A DNA stretch of 64,000 bases from Alitta virens (Eukaryota; Annelida; Polychaeta; Phyllodocida; Nereididae), in the NCBI GenBank assembly GCA_932294295.1, contig OW028578.1, positions 39,561,410-39,625,409 on the forward strand, in the 5' to 3' direction. Every line of letters begins with the position of its first letter. Position 1 is the first letter of the stretch. The notes under the pieces were generated by a model that was not told where the DNA came from, searched no databases, and saw nothing but the letters and a program-made list of their open reading frames with translations. Of the stretch, positions 16,001 through 31,461 are shown in pieces. A program made the position numbers and the translations under genes.

Positions 16001-19000
16001 AGCAGAAATTTGGTAGTATATGTATTAGATAGCTTTAACTATTGGCTATTTAATGGTACCCAATATTGGCGCTTACTGGATAGCTAACTACCCAGCTACC
16101 AGAAATTTGTTAAGCAAAGTTAAAATATTTTGTGGAAAATGCCACATAAAAGTCTGGGAACTCGGTATATGGAATGGTAGCAGAAATTTGGTAGTGTATT
16201 TATTACATTGCCTTATTCATTGGCTATTTAATGGTACAAAATATTGTTGCATACTAGATTGCTAACTACCCAGCTACCAGAAATTTGTTGAGCAAAGTTA
16301 ACTTTTTTTGTGGAAAATGACACATAAAAGTCTTGGAGCTGGGTATATATAGAATGATAGCAGAAATTTGGTAGTGTATGTATTAGATAGCTTTAACTAT
16401 TGGCTATTTAATGGCACCAAATATTTGTGCTTACTGGATAGCTAACTACCCAGCTACCAGAAATTTGTTGAGCAAAGTTAACTTTTTTGTGAAAAATGAC
16501 ACATAAAAGTCTGGGAGCTGGGTTTATAGAATGATAGCAGAAATTTGATATTGTATTTATTAGATAGCCTTATTCATTGCTATTTAATGGTACCAAATAT
16601 TGGCGCTTACTGGATAGCTAACTACCCAGCTACCAGAAATTTGTTAAGCAAAGTTAACTTTTTTGGTTGAAAATGCCACATAAAAGTCTGGGAGCTGGGT
16701 ATATAGAATGATAGCAGAAATTTGGTAGTGTATTTATTACATTGCCTTTTTCATGGGCTATTTAATGGTACAAAATATTGTTGCATACTAGATTGCTAAC
16801 TACCCAGCTTCCAGAAATTTGTTGAGCAAAGTTAAAATATTTTGTGGAAAATGACACATAAAAGTCTGGGAGCTGGGTATATAGAATGATAGCAGAAATT
16901 TGGTAGTGTATGTATTAGATAGCTTTAACTATTGGCTATTTAATGGTACCAAATATTGGTGCTTACTGGATGGCTAACTACCCAGCTACCAGAAATTTGT
17001 TGAGCAAAGTTAAAATATTTTGTGGAAAATGACACATAAAAGTCTGGGAGCTGGGTATATAGAATGATAGCAGAAATTTGATATTGTATTTATGAGATAG
17101 CCTTATTCATTGGCTATTTAATGGTACCAAATATTTGTGCTTACTGGATAGCTAACAACCCAGCTACCACAAATTTGTTGAGCAAAGTTAAAGTATTTTG
17201 TGGAAAATGACACATAAAAGTCTGGGAGCTGGGTATATAGAATGATAGCAGAAATTTGGTAGTGTATGTATTAGATAGCCTGATTCATTGGCTATTTAAT
17301 AGTACCAAATATTGGTGCTTACTGGATAGCTAACTACCGAGCTACCAGAAATTTGTTGAGCAAAGTTAAAATATTTTGTGGAAAATGACACATAAAAGTC
17401 TGGGAGCTGGGTATATAGAATGATAGCAGAAATTTGGTAGTGTATGTATTAGATAGCTTTAACTATTGGCTATTTAATGGTACCAAATATTGGTGCTTAC
17501 TGGATGGCTAACTACCCAGCTACCAGAAATTTGTTGAGCAAAGTTAAAATATTTTGTGGAAAATGACACATAAAAGTCTGGGAGCTGGGTATATAGAATG
17601 ATAGCAAAAATTTGATATTGTATTTATGAGATAGCCTTATTCATTGGCTATTTAATGGTACCAAATATTTGTGCTTACTGGATAGCTAACAACCCAGCTA
17701 CCACAAATTTGTTGAGCAAAGTTAAAGTATTTTGTGGAAAATGACACATAAAAGTCTGGGAGCTGGGTATATAGAATGATAGCAGAAATTTGGTAGTGTA
17801 TTTATTAGATAGCCTTCTTCATTGGCTATTTAATGGTATCAAATATTGGTGCTTACTGGATAGTTAACTACCCAGCTACCAGAAATTTGTTGAGCAAAGT
17901 AAAATTTGTTGTGGAAAATGACACATAAAAGTCTGGGAGCTGGGTATATAGAATGATAGCAGAAATTTGGTAGTGTATGTATTAGATAGCCTTATTCATT
18001 GGCTATTTGATGGTACCAAATATTGGTGCTTACTGGATAGCTAACTATCCAACTACCTGAAATCTGTTGAGCAAAGTTAACTTTTTTTGTGGAAAATGAC
18101 ACATAAAAGTCTGGGAGCTGGGTATATAGAATGATAGCAGCAATTTGGTAGTGTATTTATTAGATAGTCTTATTTATTGGCTATTTTAATGGTACCAAAT
18201 ATTGGTGCTTACTGGATAGCTAACTACCCAGCTACAAGAAATTTGTTGAGCAAAGTTAAAATATTTTGTGGAAAATGACACATAAAAGTCTGGGAGCTAG
18301 GTATATAGAATGATAGCAGAAATTTGGTAGTGTATGTATTAGATAGCTTGAACTATTGGCTATTTAATTGTACCAAATATTGGTGCCTACTGGATGGCTA
18401 ACTACCCAGCTACCAGAAATTTGTTGAGCAAAGTTAAAATATTTTGTGGAAAATGACACATAAAAGTCTGGGAGCTGGGTATATAGAATAATAGCAGATA
18501 TTTGGTAGTGTACTTATTAGATAGCCTTATTCATTGGCTATTTAATGGTACCAAATATTTGTGCTTACTGGATAGCTAACTACCCAGCTACCAGAAATTT
18601 GTTGAGCAAAGTTAAAATATTTTGTGGAAAATGACACATAAAAGTCTTGGAGCTGGGTATATATAGAATGATAGCAGAAATTTGGTAGTGTATGTATTAG
18701 ATAGCTTTAACTATTGGCTATTTAATGGCTTAAAATATTTGTGCTTACTGGATAGCTAACTACCCAGCTACCAGAAATTTGTTGAGCAAAGTTAACTTTT
18801 TTGTGAAAAATGACACATAAAAGTCTGGGAGCTGGGTTTATAGAATGATAGCAGAAATTTGATATTGTATTTATTAGATAGCCTTATTCATTGGCTATTT
18901 AATGGTACCAAATATTGGCGCTTACTGGATAGCTAACTACCCAGATACCAGAAATTTGTTAAGCAAAGTTAACTTTTTTGGTTGAAAATGCCACATAAAA

Positions 19001-22000
19001 GTCTGGGAGCTGGGTATATAGAATGATAGCAGAAATTTGGTAGTGTATTTATTACATTGCCTTTTTCATGGGCTATTTAATGGTACAAAATATTGTTGCA
19101 TACTAGATTGCTAACTACCCAGCTTCCAGAAATTTGTTGAGCAAAGTTAACTTTTTTGTGAAAAATGACACATAAAAGTCTGGGAGCTGGGTTTATAGAA
19201 TGATAGCAGAAATTTGGTAGTGTATGTATTAGATAGCTTTAACTATTGGCTATTTAATGGTACCAAATATTTGTGCTTACTGGATAGCTAACTACCCAGC
19301 TACAAGAAATTTGTTGAGCAAAGTTAAAATATTTTGTGGAAAATGACACATAAAAGTCTGGGAGCTGGGTATATAGAATGATAGCAGAAATTTAGTAGTG
19401 TATGTATTAGATAGCCTGATTCATTGGCTATTTAATGGTACCAAATATTGGCGCTTACTGGATAGCTAACTACCGAGCTACCAGAAATTTGTTGAGCAAA
19501 GTTAACTTTTTTTGTGGAAAATGACACATAAAAGTCTGGGAGCTGGGTATATATAGAATGATAGCAGAAATTTGGTAGTATATGTATTAGATAGCTTTAA
19601 CTATTGGCTATTTAATGGTACCCAATATTGGCGCTTACTGGATAGCTAACTACCCAGCTACCAGAAATTTGTTAAGCAAAGTTAAAATATTTTGTGGAAA
19701 ATGCCACATAAAAGTCTGGGAGCTCGGTATATGGAATGGTAGCAGAAATTTGGTAGTGTATTTATTACATTGCCTTATTCATTGGCTATTTAATGGTACA
19801 AAATATTGTTGCATACTAGATTGCTAACTACCGAGCTACCAGAAATTTGTTGAGCAAAGTTAAAATATTTTGTGGAAAATGACACATAAAAGTCTGGGAG
19901 CTGGGTATATAGAATGATAGCAGAAATTTGGTAGTGTATTTATTAGATAGCCTTCTTCATTGGCTATTTAATGGTATCAAATATTGGTGCTTACTGGATA
20001 GTTAACTACCCAGCTACCAGAAATTTGTTGAGCAAAGTAAAATTTTTTGTGGAAAATGACACATAAAAGTCTAGGAGCTGGGTATATAGAATGATAGCAG
20101 AAATTTGGTAGTGTATGTATTAGATAGCCTTATTTATTGGCTATTTTAATGGTACCAAATATTGGTGCTTACTGGATAGCTAACTACCTAGCTACTAGAA
20201 ATTTGTTGAGCAAAGTTAAAATATTTTGTGGAAAATGACACATAAAAGTCTGGGAGCTAGGTATATAGAATGATAGCAGAAATTTGGTAGTGTATGTATT
20301 AGATAGCCTGATTCATTGCTATTTAATAGTACCAAATATTGGTGCTTACTGGATAGCTAACTACCGAGCTACCAGAAATTTGTTGAGCAAAGTTAAAATA
20401 TTTTGTGGAAAATGACACATAAAAGTCTGGGAGCTGGGTATATAGAATGATAGCAGAAATTTGGTAGTGTATTTATTAGATAGCCTTCTTCATTGGCTAT
20501 TTAATGGTATCAAATATTGGTGCTTACTGGATAGTTAACTACCCAGCTACCAGAAATTTGTTGAGCAAAGTAAAATTTTTTGTGGAAAATGACACATAAA
20601 AGTCTAGGAGCTGGGTATATAGAATGATAGCAGAAATTTGGTAGTGTATGTATTAGATAGCCTTATTTATTGGCTATTTTAATGGTACCAAATATTGGTG
20701 CTTACTGGATAGCTAACTACCTAGCTACTAGAAATTTGTTGAGGAAAGTTAAAATATTTTGTGGAAAATGACACATAAAAGTCTGGGAGCTAGGTATATA
20801 GAATGATAGCAGAAATTTGGTAGTGTATGTATTAGATAGCTTGAACTATTGGCTATTTAATTGTACCAAATATTGGTGCCTACTGGATGGCTAACTACCC
20901 AGCTACCAGAAATTTGTTGAGCAAAGTTAAAATATTTTGTGGAAAATGACACATAAAAGTCTGGGAGCTGGGTATATAGAATAATAGCAGATATTTGGTA
21001 GTGTACTTATTAGATAGCCTTATTCATTGGCTATTTAATGGTACCAAATATTTGTGCTTACTGGATAGCTAACTACCCAGCTACCAGAAATTTGTTGAGC
21101 AAAGTTAAAATATTTTGTGGAAAATGACACATAAAAGTCTGGGAGCTGGGTATATAGAATGATAGCAGAAATTTGGTAGTGTATGTATTAGATAGCCTGA
21201 TTCATTGGCTATTTAATGGTACCAAATATTGGCGCTTACTGGATAGCTAACTACCGAGCTACCAGAAATTTGTTGAGCAAAGCTAACTTTTTTTGTGGAA
21301 AATGACACATAAAAGTCTTGGAGCTGGGTATATATAGAATGATAGCAGAAATTTGGTAGTGTATGTATTAGATAGCCTTATTCATTGGCTATTTAATGGT
21401 ACCAAATATTGGCGCTTACTGGATAGCTAACTACCCAGCTACCAGAAATTTGTTAAGCAAAGTTAACTTTTTTGGTTGAAAATGCCACATAAAAGTCTGG
21501 GAGCTGGGTATATAGAATGATAGCAGAAATTTGGTAGTGTATTTATTACATTGCCTTTTTCATGGGCTATTTAATGGTACAAAATATTGTTGCATACTAG
21601 ATTGCTAACTACCCAGCTTCCAGAAATTTGTTGAGCAAAGTTAACTTTTTTTGTGGAAAATGACACATAAAAGTCTGGGAGCTGGGTATATATAGAATGA
21701 TAGCAGAAATTTGGTAGTGTATGTATGAGATAGCTTTAACTATTGGCTATTTAATGGTACCAAATATTGGCGCTTACTGGATAGCTAACTACCCAGCTAC
21801 CAGAAATTTGTTGAGCAAAGTTAACTTTTTTGTGAAAAATGACACATAAAAGTCTGGGAGCTGGGTATATACAATGATAGCAGAAATTTGATATTGTATT
21901 TATTAGATAGCCTTAATTATTGGCTATTTAATGGTACCAAATATTTGTGCTTACTGAATAGCTAACTACCCAGCTACCAGAAATGTGTTGAGCAAAGTTA

Positions 22001-22439
22001 AAGTATTTTGTGGGAAATGACACATAAAAGTCTGGGAGCTGGGTATATAGAATGATAGCAGAAATTTGGTAGTGTATTTATTAGATAGCCTGATTCATTG
22101 GCTATTTAATGGTACCAAATATTGGTGCTTACTGGATAGCTAACTACCGAGCTACCAGAAATTTGTTGAGCAAAGTTAACTTTTTTTGTAAAAATTGACA
22201 CATAAAAGTCGGGAGCTGGGTATATAGAATGATAGCAGAAATTTGGTAGTGTATGTATTAGATAGCTTTAACTATTGGCTATTTAATGGTACCAAATATT
22301 GGCGCTTACTGGATAGCTAACTACCCAGCTACCAGAAATTTGTTAAGCAAAGTTAACTTTTTTGGTTGAAAATGCCACATAAAAGTCTGGGAGCTGGGTA
22401 TATAGAATGATAGCAGAAATTTGGTAGTGTATTTATTAG

Positions 22440-24930
22440 ATAGCCTTATTCATTGGCTATTTAATGGTACCAACTATTTGTGCTTACTGGATAGCTAACT
22501 ACCCAGCTACAAGAAATTTGTTGAGCAAAGTTAAAATATTTTGTGGAAAATGACACATAAAAGTCTGGGAGCTGGGTATATAGAATAATAGCAGATATTT
22601 GGTAGTGTACTTATTAGATAGCCTTATTCATTGGCTATTTAATGGTACCAAATATTTGTGCTTACTGGATAGCTAACTACCCAGCTACCAGAAATTTGTT
22701 GAGCAAAGTTAAAATATTTTGTGGAAAATGACACATAAAAGTCTGGGAGCTGGGTATATAGAATGATAGCAGAAATTTGGTAGTGTATGTATTAGATAGC
22801 CTGATTCATTGGCTATTTAATGGTACCAAATATTGGTGCTTACTGGATAGCTAACTACCGAGCTACCAGAAATTTGTTGAGCAAAGCTAACTTTTTTTGT
22901 GGAAAATGACACATAAAAGTCTTGGAGCTGGGTATATATAGAATGATAGCAGAAATTTGGTAGTGTATGTATTAGATAGCCTTATTCATTGGCTATTTAA
23001 TGGTACCAAATATTGGCGCTTACTGGATAGCTAACTACCCAGCTACCAGAAATTTGTTGAGCAAAGTTAACTTTTTTGTGAAAAATGACACATAAAAGTC
23101 TGGGAGCTGGGTATATACAATGATAGCAGAAATTTGATATTGTATTTATTAGATAGCCTTAGTTATTGGCTATTTAATGGTACCAAATATTTGTGCTTAC
23201 TGAATAGCTAACTACCCAGCTACCAGAAATTTGTTGAGCAAAGTTAAAGTATTTTGTGGGAAATGACACATAAAAGTCTGGGAGCTGGGTATATAGAATG
23301 ATAGCAGAAATTTGGTAGTGTATTTATTAGATAGCCTGATTCATTGGCTATTTAATGGTACCAAATATTGGTGCTTACTGGATAGCTAACTACCGAGCTA
23401 CCAGAAATTTGTTGAGCAAAGTTAACTTTTTTTGTAAAAATTGACACATAAAAGTCGGGAGCTGGGTATATAGAATGATAGCAGAAATTTGGTAGTGTAT
23501 GTATTAGATAGCTTTAACTATTGGCTATTTAATGGTACCAAATATTGGCGCTTACTGGATAGCTAACTACCCAGCTACCAGAAATTTGTTAAGCAAAGTT
23601 AACTTTTTTGGTTGAAAATGCCACATAAAAGTCTGGGAGCTGGGTATATAGAATGATAGCAGAAATTTGGTAGTGTATTTATTAGATAGCCTTATTCATT
23701 GGCTATTTAATGGTACCAACTATTTGTGCTTACTGGATAGCTAACTACCCAGCTACAAGAAATTTGTTGAGCAAAGTTAAAATATTTTGTGGAAAATGAC
23801 ACATAAAAGTCTGGGAGCTGGGTATATAGAATAATAGCAGATATTTGGTAGTGTACTTATTAGATAGCCTTATTCATTGGCTATTTAATGGTACCAAATA
23901 TTTGTGCTTACTGGATAGCTAACTACCCAGCTACCAGAAATTTGTTGAGCAAAGTTAAAATATTTTGTGGAAAATGACACATAAAAGTCTGGGAGCTGGG
24001 TATATAGAATGATAGCAGAAATTTGGTAGTGTATGTATTAGATAGCCTGATTCATTGGCTATTTAATGGTACCAAATATTGGTGCTTACTGGATAGCTAA
24101 CTACCGAGCTACCAGAAATTTGTTGAGCAAAGCTAACTTTTTTTGTGGAAAATGACACATAAAAGTCTTGGAGCTGGGTATATATAGAATGATAGCAGAA
24201 ATTTGGTAGTGTATGTATTAGATAGCCTTATTCATTGGCTATTTAATGGTACCAAATATTGGCGCTTACTGGATAGCTAACTACCCAGCTACCAGAAATT
24301 TGTTGAGCAAAGTTAACTTTTTTGTGAAAAATGACACATAAAAGTCTGGGAGCTGGGTATATACAATGATAGCAGAAATTTGATATTGTATTTATTAGAT
24401 AGCCTTAGTTATTGGCTATTTAATGGTACCAAATATTTGTGCTTACTGAATAGCTAACTACCCAGCTACCAGAAATTTGTTGAGCAAAGTTAAAGTATTT
24501 TGTGGGAAATGACACATAAAAGTCTGGGAGCTGGGTATATAGAATGATAGCAGAAATTTGGTAGTGTATTTATTAGATAGCCTGATTCATTGGCTATTTA
24601 ATGGTACCAAATATTGGTGCTTACTGGATAGCTAACTACCGAGCTACCAGAAATTTGTTGAGCAAAGTTAACTTTTTTTGTAGAAAATGACACATAAAAG
24701 TCGGGAGCTGGGTATATAGAATGATAGCAGAAATTTGGTAGTGTATGTATTAGATAGCTTTAACTATTGGCTATTTAATGGTACCAAATATTGGCGCTTA
24801 CTGGATAGCTAACTACCCAGCTACCAGAAATTTGTTAAGCAAAGTTAACTTTTTTGGTTGAAAATGCCACATAAAAGTCTGGGAGCTGGGTATATAGAAT
24901 GATAGCAGAAATTTGGTAGTGTATTTATTA
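22440..24930. repeat. Higher-order repeat, 7 monomers (~1247 bp) x 2
   Basis: A distinctive monomer with a shortened 'aaaagtcgggagctggg' segment occurs at about 22187, 23434 and 24680, spaced 1247 and 1246 bp, seven monomers. The marker 'ggtatatacaatgatag' shows the same spacing (about 21868, 23113, 24359). This block uses a different period from the 13-mer region, so the array is a mosaic of independently amplified multimers. Confidence 0.8.
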
Positions 24931-27900
24931 GATAGCCTTATTCATTGGCTATTTAATGGTACCAACTATGTGTGCTTACTGGATAGCTAACTACCCAGCT
25001 ACAAGAAATTTGTTGAGCAAAGTTAAAATATTTTGTGGAAAATGACACATAAAAGTCTGGGAGCTGAGTATATAGAATGATAGCAGAAATTTGGTAGTGT
25101 ACTTATTAGATAGCCTTATTCATTGGCTATTTAATGGTACCAAATATTTGTGCTTACTGGATAGCTAACTACCCAGCTACCAGAAATTTGTTGAGCAAAG
25201 TTAAAATATTTTGTGGAAAATGACACATAAAAGTCTGGGAGCTGGGTATATAGAATGATAGCAGAAATTTGGTAGTGTATGTATTAGATAGCCTGATTCA
25301 TTGGCTATTTAATGGTACCAAATATTGGCGCTTACTGGATAGCTAACTACCGAGCTACCAGAAATTTGTTGAGCAAAGTTAACTTTTTTTGTGGAAAATG
25401 ACACATAAAAGTCTTGGAGCTGGGTATATATAGAATGATAGCAGAAATTTGATAGTGTATGTATTAGATAGCTTAAACTATTGGCTATTTAATGGTACCA
25501 AATATTTGTGCTTACTGGATAGCTAACTACCCAGCTACCAGAAATTTGTTGAGCAAAGTTAACTTTTTTGTGAAAAATGACACATAAAAGTCTGGGAGCT
25601 GGGTTTATAGAATGATAGCAGAAATTTGGTAGTGTATGTATTAGATAGCTTTAACTATTGGCTATTTAATGGTACCAAATATTGGTGCTTACTGGATGGC
25701 TAACTACCGAGCTACCAGAAATTTGTTGAGCAAAGTTAAAATATTTTGTGGAAAATGCCACATAAAAGTCTGGGAGCTGGGTATATGGAATGGTAGCAGA
25801 AATTTGGTAGTGTATTTATTACATTGCCTTATTCATTGGCTATTTAATGGTACAAAATATTGTTGCATACTAGATTGCTAACTACCCAGCTACCAGAAAT
25901 TTGTTGAGCAAAGTTTACTTTTTTGTGAAAAATGACACATAAAAGTCTGGGAGCTGGGTATATAGAATGATAACAGAAATTTGATATTGTATTTATGAGA
26001 TAGCCTTATTCATTGGCTATTTAATGGTACCAAATATTTGTGCTTACTGGATAGTTAACTACCCAGCTCCCTGAAATTTGTTGAGCAAAGTTAAAGTATT
26101 TTGTGGAAAATGACACATAAAAGTCTGGGAGCAGGGTATATAGAATGATAGCAGAAATTTGGTAGTGTATGTATTAGATAGCCTGATTCATTGGCTATTT
26201 AATGGTACCAAATATTGGTGCTTACTGGATAGCTAACTACAGAGCTACCAGAAATTTGTTGAGCAAAGTTAACTTTTTTTGTAGAAAATGACACATAAAA
26301 GTCGGGAGCTGGGTATATAGAATGATAGCAGAAATTTGGTAGTGTATGTATTAGATAGCTTTAACTATTGGCTATTTAATGGTACCAAATATTGGCGCTT
26401 ACTGGATAGCTAACTACCCAGCTACCAGAAATTTGTTAAGCAAAGTTAACTTTTTTGGTTGAAAATGCCACATAAAAGTCTGGGAGCTGGGTATATAGAA
26501 TGATAGCAGAAATTTGGTAGTGTATGTATTACATTGCCTTTTTCATGGGCTATTTAATGGTACAAAATATTGTTGCATACTAGATTGCTAACTACCCAGC
26601 TTCCAGAAATTTGTTGAGCAAAGTTAAAATATTTTGTGGAAAATGACACATAAAAGTCTGGGAGCTGGGTATATAGAATGATAGCAGAAATTTGGTAGTG
26701 TATGTATTAGATAGCTTTAACTATTGGCTATTTAATGGTACCAAATATTTGTGCTTACTGGATAGCTAACAACCCAGCTACCAGAAATTTGTTGAGCAAA
26801 GTTAAAGTATTTTGTGGAAAATGACACATAAAAGTCTGGGAGCTGGGTATATAGAATGATAGCAGAAATTTGGTAGTGTATGTATTAGATAGCCTGATTC
26901 ATTGGCTATTTAATAGTCCCAAATATTGGTGCTTACTGGATAGCTAACTACCGAGCTACCAGAAATTTGTTGAGCAAAGTTAAAATATTTTGTGGAAAAT
27001 GACACATAAAAGTCTGGGAGCTGGGTATATAGAATGATAGCAGAAATTTGGTAGTGTATTTATTAGATAGCCTTATTCATTGGCTATTTAATGGTATCAA
27101 ATATTGGTGCTTACTGGATAGTTAACTACCCAGCTACCAGAAATTTGTTGAGCAAAGTAAAATTTTTTGTGGAAAATGCCACATAAAAGTCTGGGAGCTG
27201 GGTATATAGAATGATAGCAGAAATTTGGTAGTGTATTTATTACATTGCCTTTTTCATGGGCTATTTAATGGTACAAAATATTGTTGCATACTAGATTGCT
27301 AACTACCCAGCTTCCAGAAATTTGTTGAGCAAAGTTAAAATATTTTGTGGAAAATGACACATAAAAGTCTGGGAGCTGGGTATATAGAATGATAGCAGAA
27401 ATTTGGTAGTGTATGTATTAGATAGCTTTAACTATTGGCTATTTAATGGTACCAAATATTGGTGCTTACTGGATGGCTAACTACCCAGCTACCAGAAATT
27501 TGTTGAGCAAAGTTAAAATATTTTGTGGAAAATGACACATAAAAGTCTGGGAGCTGGGTATATAGAATGATAGCAGAAATTTGATATTGTATTTATGAGA
27601 TAGCCTTATTCATTGGCTATTTAATGGTACCAAATATTTGTGCTTACTGGATAGCTAACAACCCAGCTACCAGAAATTTGTTGAGCAAAGTTAAAGTATT
27701 TTGTGGAAAATGACACATAAAAGTCTGGGAGCTGGGTATATAGAATGATAGCAGAAATTTGGTAGTGTATGTATTAGATAGCCTGATTCATTGGCTATTT
27801 AATGGTACCAAATATTGGTGCTTACTGGATAGCTAACTACCGAGCTACCAGAAATTTGTTGAGCAAAGCTAACTTTTTTTGTGGAAAATGACACATAAAA

Positions 27901-30900
27901 GTCTTGGAGCTGGGTATATATAGAATGATAGCAGAAATTTGGTAGTGTATGTATTAGATAGCCTTATTCATTGGCTATTTAATGGTACCAAATATTGGCG
28001 CTTACTGGATAGCTAACTACCCAGCTACCAGAAATTTGTTGAGCAAAGTTAACTTTTTTGTGAAAAATGACACATAAAAGTCTGGGAGCTGGGTATATAC
28101 AATGATAGCAGAAATTTGATATTGTATTTATTAGATAGCCTTAGTTATTGGCTATTTAATGGTACCAAATATTTGTGCTTACTGAATAGCTAACTACCCA
28201 GCTACCAGAAATTTGTTGAGCAAAGTTAAAGTATTTTGTGGGAAATGACACATAAAAGTCTGGGAGCTGGGTATATAGAATGATAGCAGAAATTTGGTAG
28301 TGTATTTATTAGATAGCCTGATTCATTGGCTATTTAATGGTACCAAATATTGGTGCTTACTGGATAGCTAACTACCGAGCTACCAGAAATTTGTTGAGCA
28401 AAGTTAACTTTTTTTGTAGAAAATGACACATAAAAGTCGGGAGCTGGGTATATAGAATGATAGCAGAAATTTGGTAGTGTATGTATTAGATAGCTTTAAC
28501 TATTGGCTATTTAATGGTACCAAATATTGGCGCTTACTGGATAGCTAACTACCCAGCTACCAGAAATTTGTTAAGCAAAGTTAACTTTTTTGGTTGAAAA
28601 TGCCACATAAAAGTCTGGGAGCTGGGTATATAGAATGATAGCAGAAATTTGGTAGTGTATTTATTAGATAGCCTTATTCATTGGCTATTTAATGGTACCA
28701 ACTATTTGTGCTTACTGGATAGCTAACTACCCAGCTACAAGAAATTTGTTGAGCAAAGTTAAAATATTTTGTGGAAAATGACACATAAAAGTCTGGGAGC
28801 TGAGTATATAGAATGATAGCAGAAATTTGGTAGTGTACTTATTAGATAGCCTTATTCATTGGCTATTTAATGGTACCAAATATTTGTGCTTACTGGATAG
28901 CTAACTACCCAGCTACCAGAAATTTGTTGAGCAAAGTTAAAATATTTTGTGGAAAATGACACATAAAAGTCTGGGAGCTGGGTATATAGAATGATAGCAG
29001 AAATTTGGTAGTGTATGTATTAGATAGCCTGATTCATTGGCTATTTAATGGTACCAAATATTGGCGCTTACTGGATAGCTAACTACCGAGCTACCAGAAA
29101 TTTGTTGAGCAAAGTTAACTTTTTTTGTGGAAAATGACACATAAAAGTCTTGGAGCTGGGTATATATAGAATGATAGCAGAAATTTGGTAGTGTATGTAT
29201 TAGATAGCTTAAACTATTGGCTATTTAATGGTACCAAATATTTGTGCTTACTGGATAGCTAACTACCCAGCTACCAGAAATTTGTTGAGCAAAGTTAACT
29301 TTTTTGTGAAAAATGACACATAAAAGTCTGGGAGCTGGGTTTATAGAATGATAGCAGAAATTTGGTAGTGTATGTATTAGATAGCTTTAACTATTGGCTA
29401 TTTAATGGTACCAAATATTGGTGCTTACTGGATGGCTAACTACCCAGCTACCAGAAATTTGTTGAGCAAAGTTAAAATATTTTGTGGAAAATGCCACATA
29501 AAAGTCTGGGAGCTGGGTATATGGAATGGTAGCAGAAATTTGGTAGTGTATTTATTACATTGCCTTATTCATTGGCTATTTAATGGTACAAAATATTGTT
29601 GCATACTAGATTGCTAACTACCCAGCTACCAGAAATTTGTTGAGCAAAGTTTACTTTTTTGTGAAAAATGACACATAAAAGTCTGGGAGCTGGGTATATA
29701 GAATGATAACAGAAATTTGATATTGTATTTATGAGATAGCCTTATTCATTGGCTATTTAATGGTACCAAATATTTGTGCTTACTGGATAGTTAACTACCC
29801 AGCTCCCTGAAATTTGTTGAGCAAAGTTAAAGTATTTTGTGGAAAATGACACATAAAAGTCTGGGAGCAGGGTATATAGAATGATAGCAGAAATTTGGTA
29901 GTGTATGTATTAGATAGCCTGATTCATTGGCTATTTAATGGTACCAAATATTGGTGCTTACTGGATAGCTAACTACAGAGCTACCAGAAATTTGTTGAGC
30001 AAAGTTAACTTTTTTTGTAGAAAATGACACATAAAAGTCGGGAGCTGGGTATATAGAATGATAGCAGAAATTTGGTAGTGTATGTATTAGATAGCTTTAA
30101 CTATTGGCTATTTAATGGTACCAAATATTGGCGCTTACTGGATAGCTAACTACCAAGCTACCAGAAATTTGTTAAGCAAAGTTAACTTTTTTGGTTGAAA
30201 ATGCCACATAAAAGTCTGGGAGCTGGGTATATAGAATGATAGCAGAAATTTGGTAGTGTATGTATTACATTGCCTTTTTCATGGGCTATTTAATGGTACA
30301 AAATATTGTTGCATACTAGATTGCTAACTACCCAGCTTCCAGAAATTTGTTGAGCAAAGTTAAAATATTTTGTGGAAAATGACACATAAAAGTCTGGGAG
30401 CTGGGTATATAGAATGATAGCAGAAATTTGGTAGTGTATGTATTAGATAGCTTTAACTATTGGCTATTTAATGGTACCAAATATTTGTGCTTACTGGATA
30501 GCTAACAACCCAGCTACCAGAAATTTGTTGAGCAAAGTTAAAGTATTTTGTGGAAAATGACACATAAAAGTCTGGGAGCTGGGTATATAGAATGATAGCA
30601 GAAATTTGGTAGTGTATGTATTAGATAGCCTGATTCATTGGCTATTTAATAGTCCCAAATATTGGTGCTTACTGGATAGCTAACTACCGAGCTACCAGAA
30701 ATTTGTTGAGCAAAGTTAAAATATTTTGTGGAAAATGACACATAAAAGTCTGGGAGCTGGGTATATAGAATGATAGCAGAAATTTGGTAGTGTATTTATT
30801 AGATAGCCTTCTTCATTGGCTATTTAATGGTATCAAATATTGGTGCTTACTGGATAGTTAACTACCCAGCTACCAGAAATTTGTTGAGCAAAGTAAAATT

Positions 30901-31461
30901 TTTTGTGGAAAATGACACATATAAGTCTGGGAGCTGGGTATATAGAATGATAGCAGAAATTTGGTAGTGTATTTATTACATTGCCTTTTTCATGGGCTAT
31001 TTAATGGTACAAAATATTGTTGCATACTAGATTGCTAACTACCCAGCTTCCAGAAATTTGTTGAGCAAAGTTAAAATATTTTGTGGAAAATGACACATAA
31101 AAGTCTGGGAGCTGGGTATATAGAATGATAGCAGAAATTTGGTAGTGTATGTATTAGATAGCTTTAACTATTGGCTATTTAATGGTACCAAATATTGGTG
31201 CTTACTGGATGGCTAACTACCCAGCTACCAGAAATTTGTTGAGCAAAGTTAAAATATTTTGTGGAAAATGACACATAAAAGTCTGGGAGCTGGGTATATA
31301 GAATGATAGCAGAAATTTGATATTGTATTTATGAGATAGCCTTATTCATTGGCTATTTAATGGTACCAAATATTTGTGCTTACTGGATAGCTAACAACCC
31401 AGCTACCAGAAATTTGTTGAGCAAAGTTAAAGTATTTTGTGGAAAATGACACATAAAAGTC
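23990..31461. repeat. Segmental duplication of 21 monomers (3736 bp) x 2
   Basis: Rare variants recur exactly 3736 bp apart: 'accaactat' at 24961/28697, 'gctgagtata' at 25063/28799, 'ctccctgaaat' at 26067/29803, and 'aatagtccc' at 26912/30648. Copy 1 runs about 23990-27725 and copy 2 about 27726-31461. Differences are sparse (for example atgcc versus atgac near 27179/30915). The left copy contains part of the 7-mer block, so this duplication is younger than that amplification. Confidence 0.8.

Noticed and set aside
690..29617. Repeated 70-84 aa open frames (MVPNIGAYW...) in the array
   Set aside because: They recur in step with satellite monomers, span monomer borders, and most monomers contain stops; they are by-products of repetition.
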